Shown here one piece after another: positions 7,720-14,878 of a stretch of DNA of 16,795 nucleotides (position 1 is its first letter; each line of letters opens with the position of its first letter). The notes under the pieces were generated by a model. The model saw nothing but the letters and a program-made list of their open reading frames with translations. It was not told where the DNA came from and searched no databases. Where the stretch lies: NCBI GenBank assembly GCA_900549535.1, contig UROR01000035.1:1-16795 (forward strand). Reading direction: 5' to 3'. The stretch comes from an uncultured Collinsella sp. (lineage in GTDB: Bacteria > Actinomycetota > Coriobacteriia > Coriobacteriales > Coriobacteriaceae). The translations under genes and the position numbers were made by a program.

Positions 7720-8946
7720 ATGGATTTTTCTCCGGCGGATCTGTTCCGTTCAACCAAGACCGGCTCTCGCAGCAGCCTGGACCGCGTCAACAAGCAACTT
7801 TCGGCCTCGCGCGGCACGTTTCGCCAAAAGGTGCATATCGGTGTGCTCGTGGCTACTGTGGCGCTCGTCGCCTACGGTGCCATCATTATCTGGTCGGCTT
7901 CGCAGTTTAAGGCCGATGCTTCGTTCTCACGCCATCTGCTGGGAATTGGCATCGGAGCAGTGCTGGCGGTGCTGGTCTGGCGCTCCGACCTGCGCGGTAT
8001 TTCCAATTTCTCGACGGCGTTGCTCGTCATCGACCTGATCGTGATCTTCTCGCCCAAGATTCCGGGTCTGTCCTATACGGGCGGTCTGGGCATGACGGGC
8101 TGGATCAAGATTCCCGGTATCGGCTTGACGTTCCAGCCGGTTGAGCTTGCCAAGCTCATCACCATCTTCTTTATCGCCACGCTTGGCTCGCAGTATAACG
8201 GTCGCATCGATACCGTTCGCGACTACGTCAAGCTCTGCGGCATGCTGTCCATCCCGTTTTTGGCCGTCGTCGCCATGGGCGACCTGGGCTCGGGCCTGGT
8301 CGTGCTGGTTTCTGGCGCTATCGTCATCTGTATGAGCGGTGCACGCCGCGAATGGGTGCTGTCGACCCTGGCCCTGCTTGTGGGCCTGGTGGCCCTCGTC
8401 CTGGCGCTCGATTCGGTCTTTGATTCGTTGCTCGGCCATGATGTGCTCATCAAGCAGTATCAGATGAACCGTCTGACGGTCTTTATCGACCCCGATAATG
8501 CCGATTCGGACGATGCGTACAATCTGCAGCAGTCGTTGATCGCGGTCGGCTCGGGCGGTTTCTTTGGTAAGGGCCTGGGGCATGCGACGCAGTCGGCCGG
8601 CGGCTTTCTGCCTGAGTTCCACACCGACTTCGTCTTCGCCTTCCTGTCCGAGACCTTTGGCTTTTGCGGTTCCTTTTTGCTCCTGTGCCTCTACGTGCTG
8701 CTGATCTTTTCGACGATTCGCGTCGCCTTTAAGTGCGAGTCGCTGTTTTTGCGTCTTTCGTGTGTGGGCATCGTTGGCATGTGGGCGTTCCAGACCTTCG
8801 AAAACATCGGCATGTGCATCGGCATGATGCCGATTACCGGTATTCCGCTACCGTTTATTAGCTTCGGTTCGTCTTCGATGATGATTCAGCTGCTGACAGT
8901 GGGTATCGTACAATCCATATGGCGGCATCGTTCGGGCGCCGCGTAA
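7720..8946 (+). CDS. rodA: SEDS peptidoglycan glycosyltransferase RodA
   Basis: RodA is a membrane glycosyltransferase of the SEDS family. It polymerises lipid II into glycan strands in partnership with PBP2. The 408-residue product has a polar N-terminal tail of about 45 residues and then about ten hydrophobic segments. Hallmarks are QPVELAKL near residue 140, the extracellular-loop motif E299-FHT-D303 followed by FVFAFLSE, and IPLPFISFGSSS from I375. By family alignment D303 should be the essential aspartate. Its position directly after the PBP2 gene, with AGGAGG at 7709-7714 overlapping the PBP2 stop, supports RodA rather than FtsW. The ATG 7720 start is well spaced. Confidence 0.95.
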   Translation: MDFSPADLFRSTKTGSRSSLDRVNKQLSASRGTFRQKVHIGVLVATVALVAYGAIIIWSASQFKADASFSRHLLGIGIGAVLAVLVWRSDLRGISNFSTALLVIDLIVIFSPKIPGLSYTGGLGMTGWIKIPGIGLTFQPVELAKLITIFFIATLGSQYNGRIDTVRDYVKLCGMLSIPFLAVVAMGDLGSGLVVLVSGAIVICMSGARREWVLSTLALLVGLVALVLALDSVFDSLLGHDVLIKQYQMNRLTVFIDPDNADSDDAYNLQQSLIAVGSGGFFGKGLGHATQSAGGFLPEFHTDFVFAFLSETFGFCGSFLLLCLYVLLIFSTIRVAFKCESLFLRLSCVGIVGMWAFQTFENIGMCIGMMPITGIPLPFISFGSSSMMIQLLTVGIVQSIWRHRSGAA

Positions 8947-8964
8947 CCGCTGGAGGGGTTTGCT

Positions 8965-9894
8965 ATGAAAATTCCCGTAGATAAGCTGACCCGCGCTTTT
9001 AAGATGGGCGCGTCCGTTAAGAAGGATTCCGATACGCCGGTGCGCGTTTCGGTCTATCTGGATTCGTCCGCCTCGCGCTTTCTGGCCGAGACGGTGCGTG
9101 ACGCCTTTGTGCCGCAGACGACCTCGGGCATTGTGCGCGTCGAGCGTCTGGGGGAGGAGCGAATTGCTCCAAAGACCGATACCGATGTGGTACTGGTGCT
9201 CTCGTGTGGTTCCGACCGCCTGGAGAGTGCCGTGCAGGAGCTCGTGATCGCCGGCGCGCCCGTGTGCGTGCTTGCCGAGTCTGCTGTGGAGGTGCCGTTT
9301 ATCGAGGAGTCCACGCCCATGCTCGGCGTGGTGGCGGCAACCGATAAGACGTATCTGCTCGAGACGCTTGCCCGCTGGATTCTCGATCGCACCGAAAAGG
9401 AAACCGCTTTTGCGGCGAACTTTGCCTTCATGCGCATCGCGGCGGCCAATCGTATCATTACCTCGTGCGCGCTCACCAATATGGCGACCGGTGCGCTGGT
9501 GTTTTTGCCGGGCGCCGATTATCCCGTTATGGCGCTGGCGCAGGTGGGCATGCTCTTTGAGCTCGCTGCCGTCTTTGGACGCGGCATTAAGCCTGAGCGC
9601 GGCTATGAGGTCGCGGGCGTGCTTGCCGGCGGTCTTGTGATCCGCGCGGTCACCCGCGCACTCGTCAAGCAGACGCCGCATATTGGGTTTGCCGTCAAGG
9701 CGCTCACCGCTGCCGCGGGCACCTATGGCATGGGCCGTGCGCTCGTTTCGCTCTACGAGCGCGATGTCGACTACAGCCGTGCCAACGAGGTGGTCACTGC
9801 CACGTTCTCCCGCGTTCGCGATCTGGTGACCACGGTCGCGGGTGCTACCCGTCCTATGGCGTCCTACCAAGACGCATCCGATCTCGCTGCTTAG
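8965..9894 (+). CDS. DUF697-like protein, function unknown
   Basis: The 309-residue protein has two parts. Residues 25 to about 120 alternate predicted strands and helices (VRVSVYLDSS, DVVLVLSCGSD, PVCVLAES), like a Rossmann or GTPase-type fold, but no P-loop is present. Residues about 150-275 resemble the DUF697/YcjF-type domain: an amphipathic helix region, then GALVFLPGADYPVMALAQVG, a Gly/Ala-rich hydrophobic segment, and GTYGMGRALVSLYE. In other bacteria DUF697 follows Era-like GTPase domains and is often membrane-associated. The start at ATG 8965 follows GGAGGGG at 8952-8958. It lies 18 bases after rodA and 10 bases before the radical SAM gene, so it belongs to the elongasome transcript. 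Domain assignment is by pattern memory only; no function is claimed. Confidence 0.8.
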   Translation: MKIPVDKLTRAFKMGASVKKDSDTPVRVSVYLDSSASRFLAETVRDAFVPQTTSGIVRVERLGEERIAPKTDTDVVLVLSCGSDRLESAVQELVIAGAPVCVLAESAVEVPFIEESTPMLGVVAATDKTYLLETLARWILDRTEKETAFAANFAFMRIAAANRIITSCALTNMATGALVFLPGADYPVMALAQVGMLFELAAVFGRGIKPERGYEVAGVLAGGLVIRAVTRALVKQTPHIGFAVKALTAAAGTYGMGRALVSLYERDVDYSRANEVVTATFSRVRDLVTTVAGATRPMASYQDASDLAA

Positions 9895-9897
9895 GGG
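9893..9897 (+). promoter_or_regulatory. Ribosome binding site that sets the radical SAM TTG start
   Basis: AGGGG overlaps the stop codon of the DUF697-like gene and ends seven bases before TTG 9905. The longer frame beginning at GTG 9842 would overlap the previous gene by 53 bases and has no comparable site. Confidence 0.55.
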
Positions 9898-9904
9898 TTT
9901 TCCG

Positions 9905-11782
9905 TTGCGCGTTGCATACCAAGACTGTTTTCATTTAATTGAGCCGCTGCTCGCCAAGGTCGAAAAGCCGAGTCGCTATATCGATCACGAGTGGGGCACG
10001 CTTTCCAAGGCCGATGCCGACTACCGTTGCTGCTTGATCTACCCGGATGTGTACGAGGTTGGTCTGCCCAACCAGGGTATCGCCATCCTCTACAACATTC
10101 TTAACCAGGCCGAGGGCATCTCCTGCGAGCGCGGCTATGTGCCGTGGCCCGACATGGGTGACGCCATGCGCGAGGCGGGCATTCCGCTGCTGTCGCTCGA
10201 AGGTGCAGCGCCGGTCGCTTCGTTTGATATCGTCGGTCTGCATGTGCCGCACGAGATGGCGGTGACGAACTTCCTCGAGGCTTTGGACCTCGCTGGCATT
10301 CCGCTGTTAGCGGCCGACCGAGGTGAAGACGACCCCATCATCATCGCCGGCGGTCCCTCGGTGTACAACCCTGAGCCGTACGCGGCCTTCTTCGATGCCA
10401 TCCTCATCGGCGAGGGCGAGGAATCGCTGCTCGAGACCTGCCAGCTGCATCGCCGCCTGCGTGACGAAGGAGTCCCGCGCGCGCAGATTGTTGAGCAGCT
10501 TGCATCCATTGCCGGCAACTACGTGCCGTCGCTCTATGAGGTTCGTCACGATGAGCCCTGCTCGCCGCATGGCTACACCGTGCCGCGTGAGGGCAAGGAT
10601 GCTCCGGTCGTGGTCTACAAGCGCGTCGTCGAGGATTTCGGCGCCACGAATCCGCTGTCGCAGTCGTGCGTGCCCTATGCGCAGCTGGTTCACGACCGCC
10701 TGTCTATCGAGATCCTGCGCGGCTGCGCCCGCGGCTGTCGTTTTTGCCAGGCTGGCATGACGTATCGCCCGGTGCGCGAGCGCTCGGCCGACCAGATCGT
10801 CTCGTCGGTGATTCAGGGTCTGGAAAAGACCGGCTATGACGAGGTGTCGCTGACCTCGCTCTCCACGACCGACCACTCCTGCATTCGTGACGTGCTCGGC
10901 AGGCTCAACCGTCGCCTGGAGGATACGGGTATTCGCGTGTCTATTCCGTCGCAGCGCCTGGATTCGTTTGGCGTGGATATGGCCGAGTCGGTCGCCGGCG
11001 AAAAGAAGGGCGGCCTGACGTTCGCACCCGAGGCCGGCAGCCAGCGCATGCGCGACATCATTAACAAGAACGTGACCGAGGAGGACCTGGACCGTGCGGC
11101 CAAGGCGGCCTTCGAGGCCGGCTGGAACCGCATGAAGCTCTACTTTATGATGGGCCTTCCCGGCGAGCGCGACGAGGACATCGTGGCCATCGCCAATCTG
11201 GCCGATCACGTGCTGGAGCTCGGTCGTTCCGTGGTGCCCAAGGCTCGTCGCGGCTCGATCTCGGTGTCCATTTCGGTTTCGGTGTTTATCCCCAAGGCTG
11301 CCACGCCGTTCCAGTGGTGCCCGCAGCTCGACTACGACGACGTCAAGCGTCGCCAGAAGCTGCTTATCACGAGCGTTCGCAACCGTGCCGTCCGCGTGCA
11401 TTACCACGATGCCGAGACCTCGCTCATCGAGGCCGCGCTCTCCCGCGCCGGTCGTGACATGACGCCCGTCATCATCGATGCTTGGCGCTCGGGGTCTCGC
11501 TTTGACGCCTGGGTAGAGCATTTCTCGCTCGATAACTGGAAGGAGGCTGCTGCCAAAAACGGCATCGACCTCAATGAGCTTGTGCACCTGCCCTACGAGT
11601 TGGACTGGCGTCTGCCGTGGGAGCATGTGAGCCCCGGCTGCACGCGCGGCTTCCTCGAGCGCGAGTACCGTCGCTCGCTCGAGGGTGTCACGACTCCCGA
11701 CTGCACCCGCACGTCGTGCACCGGCTGCGGAATCTGCCCCACGCTCCACGCAAAGAATGTATTGATTGGTGATCGCGCATGA
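9905..11782 (+). CDS. Radical SAM protein, TIGR03960-like
   Basis: The 625-residue protein begins with a B12-binding-like alpha/beta domain at about 35-210 (LIYPDVYEVGLPNQGIAILY, FDIVGLHVPHEM, IIIAGGPSVYNPEPYA). The radical SAM domain has its cluster motif C274-ARG-C278-RF-C281; these three cysteines bind a [4Fe-4S] cluster that cleaves S-adenosylmethionine. A late block VFIPKAATPFQW resembles YgiQ and methylthiotransferase-type enzymes. The C-terminus has a second cysteine cluster, C600-C605-C608-C611 (TSCTGCGICP), which could hold another iron-sulfur centre. The reaction and substrate of this family are unknown. The TTG 9905 start is supported by its ribosome binding site. The stop overlaps the next start by four bases, implying translational coupling with the DUF2344 partner, with which this family usually occurs. 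Confidence 0.9.
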   Translation: MRVAYQDCFHLIEPLLAKVEKPSRYIDHEWGTLSKADADYRCCLIYPDVYEVGLPNQGIAILYNILNQAEGISCERGYVPWPDMGDAMREAGIPLLSLEGAAPVASFDIVGLHVPHEMAVTNFLEALDLAGIPLLAADRGEDDPIIIAGGPSVYNPEPYAAFFDAILIGEGEESLLETCQLHRRLRDEGVPRAQIVEQLASIAGNYVPSLYEVRHDEPCSPHGYTVPREGKDAPVVVYKRVVEDFGATNPLSQSCVPYAQLVHDRLSIEILRGCARGCRFCQAGMTYRPVRERSADQIVSSVIQGLEKTGYDEVSLTSLSTTDHSCIRDVLGRLNRRLEDTGIRVSIPSQRLDSFGVDMAESVAGEKKGGLTFAPEAGSQRMRDIINKNVTEEDLDRAAKAAFEAGWNRMKLYFMMGLPGERDEDIVAIANLADHVLELGRSVVPKARRGSISVSISVSVFIPKAATPFQWCPQLDYDDVKRRQKLLITSVRNRAVRVHYHDAETSLIEAALSRAGRDMTPVIIDAWRSGSRFDAWVEHFSLDNWKEAAAKNGIDLNELVHLPYELDWRLPWEHVSPGCTRGFLEREYRRSLEGVTTPDCTRTSCTGCGICPTLHAKNVLIGDRA

Positions 11783-12591
11783 GTGAGCGCCTGACCGACA
11801 GCCCCACGCTCTTTAGACTTCGTGTTCGCTATGGCAAACGCGATCGCCTTAAGTACCTGGGCCATCTCGAAGTAATCCATACCATTGAGCGCATCGTGCG
11901 CCGTGCGGGACTTCCCTATGCCGTCACGCAGGGCTTCTCTCCGCACATGCGCGTGGGCTTCTCTTCGGCGCTACCGGTGGGTACGTCGTCGACCTGCGAG
12001 TGGTATGACCTGTTTATGACCGAGTTCGTGGCGCTCGACGAGGCGTTTGGGCGCCTGTCTGCGGCGTCTCCGGCCGATCTGGCGCCCATCGAGGCGGCGT
12101 ACATCGACGTGCGCACGCCGGCGTTGACGGCGCAGCTCACGCGCCTGTCGTATCGCATCGACCTGCACTTGGATCCCGAGGCGCCCGTAAGCGCCGACGA
12201 GGTGCGTCGTGCGATCGACACGCTGCGCGCGGGTCATGGTATTGACTATGCGCGCGGCAAAAAGAGCAAGCGCTTAGACCTTGACCACACACTGGTGGGC
12301 TATGAGATTACGGCGGGGGAGCGTCCGGACCATCTGGTGCTCATGCTCGACACCCATGCCGACAACGAGGGCTCCATGCGTCCGGAGATTTTGCTTTCTG
12401 CTGCTGATGTTTTGTTGCAGGGCTTGACCCCGGGCGTCGATGCACCTATTGTTTCCACCGGTATGCAAGACCTCGTGACCATCTGCTCCTACGATGTCGA
12501 GCGTCAGAATCAAGCATGCGAGGACGACGAGGGCCGACTCGTCAGCCCCATACCTGTGCGAACTTGTGGATTTGCTCCACATACTCGTTGA
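11779..12591 (+). CDS. DUF2344 / TIGR03936-like radical SAM-linked protein
   Basis: The 270-residue protein matches the radical SAM-linked DUF2344 family by its N-terminal blocks: LRVRYGKRDRLKYLGHLE near 11-28, then AVTQGFSPHMRVGFSSALPV near 52-71. It has no iron-sulfur cysteine motif of its own, no signal peptide and no membrane segment. It overlaps the radical SAM gene by ATGA, the tightest coupling in the window, which suggests that the two products form a complex or act in succession. In several Gram-positive lineages this pair sits beside rng and rplU. Here rplU follows directly and rng is absent. The C-terminal 15 residues overlap DNA leading to the rplU promoter, and the TGA stop shares bases with its -35 box. 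Function is unknown; a link to ribosome or RNA metabolism is only suggested by context. Confidence 0.88.
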   Translation: MSERLTDSPTLFRLRVRYGKRDRLKYLGHLEVIHTIERIVRRAGLPYAVTQGFSPHMRVGFSSALPVGTSSTCEWYDLFMTEFVALDEAFGRLSAASPADLAPIEAAYIDVRTPALTAQLTRLSYRIDLHLDPEAPVSADEVRRAIDTLRAGHGIDYARGKKSKRLDLDHTLVGYEITAGERPDHLVLMLDTHADNEGSMRPEILLSAADVLLQGLTPGVDAPIVSTGMQDLVTICSYDVERQNQACEDDEGRLVSPIPVRTCGFAPHTR

Positions 12592-12616
12592 CGGGGGTAT
12601 TTTCGCCTGCTACTAT
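12588..12616 (+). promoter_or_regulatory. Promoter of the rplU-rpmA unit
   Basis: TTGACG (12588-12593) and TACTAT (12611-12616) are separated by exactly 17 bases, the best sigma70-type match in the window. The -35 box overlaps the stop codon of the DUF2344 gene. A start near 12623 gives a leader of roughly 36 bases, too short for a large structured ribosomal-protein leader. Confidence 0.75.
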
Positions 12617-12658
12617 ATTCGGCTGTTGCACTAACTGATGCATGAAGGGCAAGTAAAC

Positions 12659-13033
12659 ATGTACGCAATCGTTAACTCGGGCGGCAAGCAGTACAAGGTC
12701 GCCACCGACGATGTCATCACCGTCGAGAAGATCGAGGGCAATGAGGGCGACAAGGTCACCCTGCCGGTCATCTTCCTCAACGATGGTAAGAAGATCGTCA
12801 CCGATCCCGACAAGCTGGCCAAGGCCAAGGTTACCGCTCAGATCGTTGAGCAGTTCAAGGGCGAGAAGCAGCTGGTCTTCAAGTTCCACAAGCGTAAGCG
12901 CTATCGTCGTCTGAAGGGTCACCGTCAGCAGCTCACCAAGCTGAAGATCGTGAAGGTCCAGGCTACGTCCCGCGCCAAGAAGGCTGTCAAGGCAGAGGCC
13001 GAGGCTGTTGCCGAGGCTCCCGTCGCCGAGTAG
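12659..13033 (+). CDS. rplU: 50S ribosomal protein bL21
   Basis: bL21 is a structural protein of the large ribosomal subunit that binds 23S rRNA. The 124-residue product begins MYAIVNSGGKQYKV, the canonical bL21 start, so ATG 12659 is chosen over the in-frame ATG 12638. GAAGGGC at 12644-12650 is well placed for it. The basic rRNA-binding block FKFHKRKRYRRLKGHRQQ (about 75-92) is typical. Usual bL21 length is about 103 residues; here an extra Ala/Glu/Lys-rich tail (KKAVKAEAEAVAEAPVAE) extends the C-terminus by about 20 residues. rpmA follows 33 bases later in the same unit. Confidence 0.98.
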   Translation: MYAIVNSGGKQYKVATDDVITVEKIEGNEGDKVTLPVIFLNDGKKIVTDPDKLAKAKVTAQIVEQFKGEKQLVFKFHKRKRYRRLKGHRQQLTKLKIVKVQATSRAKKAVKAEAEAVAEAPVAE

Positions 13034-13066
13034 ATTACACTCGTAACGAAAGAGTAGGTATACACA

Positions 13067-13324
13067 ATGGCACACAAAAAAGGACTCGGTTCCTCCCGTA
13101 ATGGCCGTGACTCCCGCGGTCAGCGCCTTGGCACGAAGCGCTATGCCGGCCAGACGGTAACCACGGGCACGATTCTCGTCCGTCAGCACGGCACGCACAT
13201 CCATCCGGGTGAGAACGTTGGCCGTGGCAAGGACGACACGCTGTTCGCGCTGGTCGACGGTACCGTTGAGTTCCACAAGGGTATCAAGCACAGGGTCAGC
13301 GTACGCCCGCTCGCGAACGCGTAA
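13067..13324 (+). CDS. rpmA: 50S ribosomal protein bL27
   Basis: bL27 is a large-subunit protein whose N-terminus reaches the peptidyl transferase centre. The 85-residue sequence starts MAHKKGLGSSRNGRDS and contains RLGTKRYAGQTV and the family block GTHIHPGENVGRGKDDTLFA. The mature form begins directly at the start codon. The N-terminal extension that the protease Prp removes in Firmicutes is absent, and no prp gene is squeezed between rplU and rpmA. The ribosome binding site (AGTAGG, 13053-13058) is imperfect but correctly spaced. Confidence 0.98.
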   Translation: MAHKKGLGSSRNGRDSRGQRLGTKRYAGQTVTTGTILVRQHGTHIHPGENVGRGKDDTLFALVDGTVEFHKGIKHRVSVRPLANA

Positions 13325-13349
13325 TTCACCCTTCATAGAGCACATATGT

Positions 13350-13392
13350 GGGAGGCACTTGAGTTTTAGGATTCAAGGGTCTCCCTCTTTTT
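13350..13392 (+). terminator. Intrinsic terminator or attenuator between rpmA and obgE
   Basis: GGGAG (13350-13354) pairs with CTCCC (13381-13385), and CTTGA (13358-13362) pairs with TCAAG (13373-13377). A small internal mismatch separates the two helices. The stem is followed at once by TCTTTTT (13386-13392), the classical form of a Rho-independent terminator. Only two bases separate the T-tract from the obgE ribosome binding site, so no promoter fits between them. Confidence 0.75.
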
Positions 13393-13394
13393 GT

Positions 13395-13400
13395 AGGAGG
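13395..13400 (+). promoter_or_regulatory. Consensus ribosome binding site of obgE
   Basis: A perfect AGGAGG lies eight bases before the TTG start at 13409 and immediately after the terminator T-tract, which supports the TTG as the true start. Confidence 0.75.
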
Positions 13401-13408
13401 CGATTCTG

Positions 13409-14875
13409 TTGTCACAGTTCACCGATATCAGCCGCATTAACGTGTGCGGCGGCGACGGCGGAGCCGGATGCATGTCGTTTAGGCGCGAGGCATTTGTCCC
13501 CAAGGGCGGCCCCGATGGCGGCGACGGCGGTCGTGGCGGCAATGTCGTCATCCAGGCCGATGCTCAGCTGTCTTCGTTGATCGATTACCGCTTTAAGCAT
13601 CACTTCCGCGCCGAACGCGGCACGCACGGGCAGGGTGCCCGTCGTAACGGCAAGAGCGGCGAGGACCTGATCCTGAAGGTTCCCATGGGCACCGTGGTGC
13701 GCGAGCTCGACCCCGAGACGCAGACCCCGATGTTCGAGATTGCTGACCTGGTGCACGATGGCGAGCGCGTTGTCGTGGCGCCCGGCGGTGCCGGTGGCCT
13801 GGGCAACACGCACTTTGTGACGTCGGTGCGCCGCGCGCCCGCGTTCGCTCAGCTGGGCGAACCGGCCGAGGAGCACTGGATTGAGCTTGAGATGAAGCTT
13901 ATGGCCGATGCCGCACTCGTGGGCTTCCCCTCGGTGGGCAAGTCCTCGCTTATCGCGCGCATGAGTGCCGCCCGTCCCAAGATCGCCGACTATCCGTTTA
14001 CAACGCTCGTGCCGAACCTCGGCATGGTGCGTGCCGGTGAGTATTCTTACGTCGTTGCCGACGTTCCTGGTTTGATCGAGGGCGCAAGCGAGGGCAAGGG
14101 CCTGGGCCATCAGTTCCTGCGCCACATTGAGCGCACGGCGCTCATCATGCATGTCGTTGACATGACGGGCGGGTTTGAGGATCGCGACCCGGTTGAGGAT
14201 TACCGTATCATCAACCGTGAGCTCGAGCAGTATGGCGCCGAGCTTTCGGAGCGTCCGCAGATCGTCGTCGCCAACAAGTGCGATGCGCCGGGCACGGCCG
14301 ACAAGATTGCCGACCTCAAGCGTGCGGCACTCGACGACGGCCATATGTTCTTTGCCGTGTCCGCCGTGACGGGTGCCGGTCTCAATACGCTGATGCTTGC
14401 CGTAGGCGAGCAGGTGGCTAAGCTTCGCGCCGAGCTGGCGGTCTCTGATGAGCCGGTCGATCTGCGCGACGAGGAGTGGGAGCGCCGCCGTCTGCAGCGC
14501 GAGAAGCGGTTCCGCATTGTCCAGGAAGAGCCCGGCGCCTTCCGCGTGGTCGGTCGTGCCATCGAGCGCATGGTCATCCAGACCGACTGGGAAAACGAGG
14601 AAGCCGTCATCTACCTGCAGCATAAGTTTGCGCGTATGGGTGTTGACGACGCGCTCGAGAAGGCCGGTTGCCGTGCGGGCGACGAGGTCCGCATTTGCCA
14701 GCGCGCCTTTGACTTTGAGGGCGCTGAGGACTTCTCGGAGTACGAGGAGCTCGAGGACGCTGGCGAGGACGTTGCCGTTGAGGCCATTGACGTGGCCGAT
14801 GCTGCGGATGAGGGCGTCGAGGCTATCGATGCGGCGGATGCCGCGGACGATGCCGAGACCTCGGAGGGCGAGTAA
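13409..14875 (+). CDS. obgE: Ribosome-assembly GTPase Obg/CgtA
   Basis: Obg is an essential GTPase that helps mature the 50S subunit and is linked to (p)ppGpp signalling. The 488-residue product has all three Obg domains. The Gly-rich Obg fold (about 1-160) includes GGDGGAGCMSFRREAFVPKG and GPDGGDGGRGGNV. The G domain has G1 GFPSVGKSS at 172-180, G3 DVPGLIEGA from D218 and G4 N289-K-C-D292. The OCT domain (about 365-435) includes PGAFRVVGRAIERMV. A strongly acidic tail of about 50 residues ends the protein and contains two 13-residue units. B. subtilis Obg has 428 residues; the extra length is the tail. The TTG 13409 start follows AGGAGG. nadD begins three bases after the stop. Confidence 0.98.
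   Translation: MSQFTDISRINVCGGDGGAGCMSFRREAFVPKGGPDGGDGGRGGNVVIQADAQLSSLIDYRFKHHFRAERGTHGQGARRNGKSGEDLILKVPMGTVVRELDPETQTPMFEIADLVHDGERVVVAPGGAGGLGNTHFVTSVRRAPAFAQLGEPAEEHWIELEMKLMADAALVGFPSVGKSSLIARMSAARPKIADYPFTTLVPNLGMVRAGEYSYVVADVPGLIEGASEGKGLGHQFLRHIERTALIMHVVDMTGGFEDRDPVEDYRIINRELEQYGAELSERPQIVVANKCDAPGTADKIADLKRAALDDGHMFFAVSAVTGAGLNTLMLAVGEQVAKLRAELAVSDEPVDLRDEEWERRRLQREKRFRIVQEEPGAFRVVGRAIERMVIQTDWENEEAVIYLQHKFARMGVDDALEKAGCRAGDEVRICQRAFDFEGAEDFSEYEELEDAGEDVAVEAIDVADAADEGVEAIDAADAADDAETSEGE
14777..14854 (+). repeat. Tandem 39-base repeat in the acidic tail of obgE
   Basis: Two adjacent 39-base units encode VEAIDVADAADEG (residues 457-469) and VEAIDAADAADDA (470-482), identical at 10 of 13 positions. 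The DNA copies differ at several third positions, so the duplication is not very recent. Confidence 0.75.
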
Positions 14876-14878
14876 GCC

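Noticed and set aside
9842..9904. Longer form of the radical SAM protein starting at GTG 9842
   Set aside because: It would overlap the DUF697-like gene by 53 bases and lacks a ribosome binding site; TTG 9905 has a well-spaced AGGGG.
10307..11749. 480-codon open frame on the minus strand opposite the radical SAM gene
   Set aside because: Arg/Gly/His-rich low-quality translation antisense to a gene with a clear CxxxCxxC motif; a codon-bias shadow.
12565..12581. Hairpin TGTGGA-TTTGC-TCCACA near the end of the DUF2344 gene
   Set aside because: The stem is only 6 bp, no T-tract follows and it lies inside coding sequence, so I do not call it a terminator.
12638..12658. Seven-residue N-terminal extension of bL21
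   Set aside because: The bL21 family begins at MYAIV, and the GAAGGGC site at 12644-12650 lies inside the would-be extension.
14738..14872. Possible frameshifted or corrupted obgE 3' end, because of low-complexity acidic sequence
   Set aside because: The frame stays open through two coherent 13-residue units and ends just before a well-placed nadD start; acidic Obg tails are known in the family.
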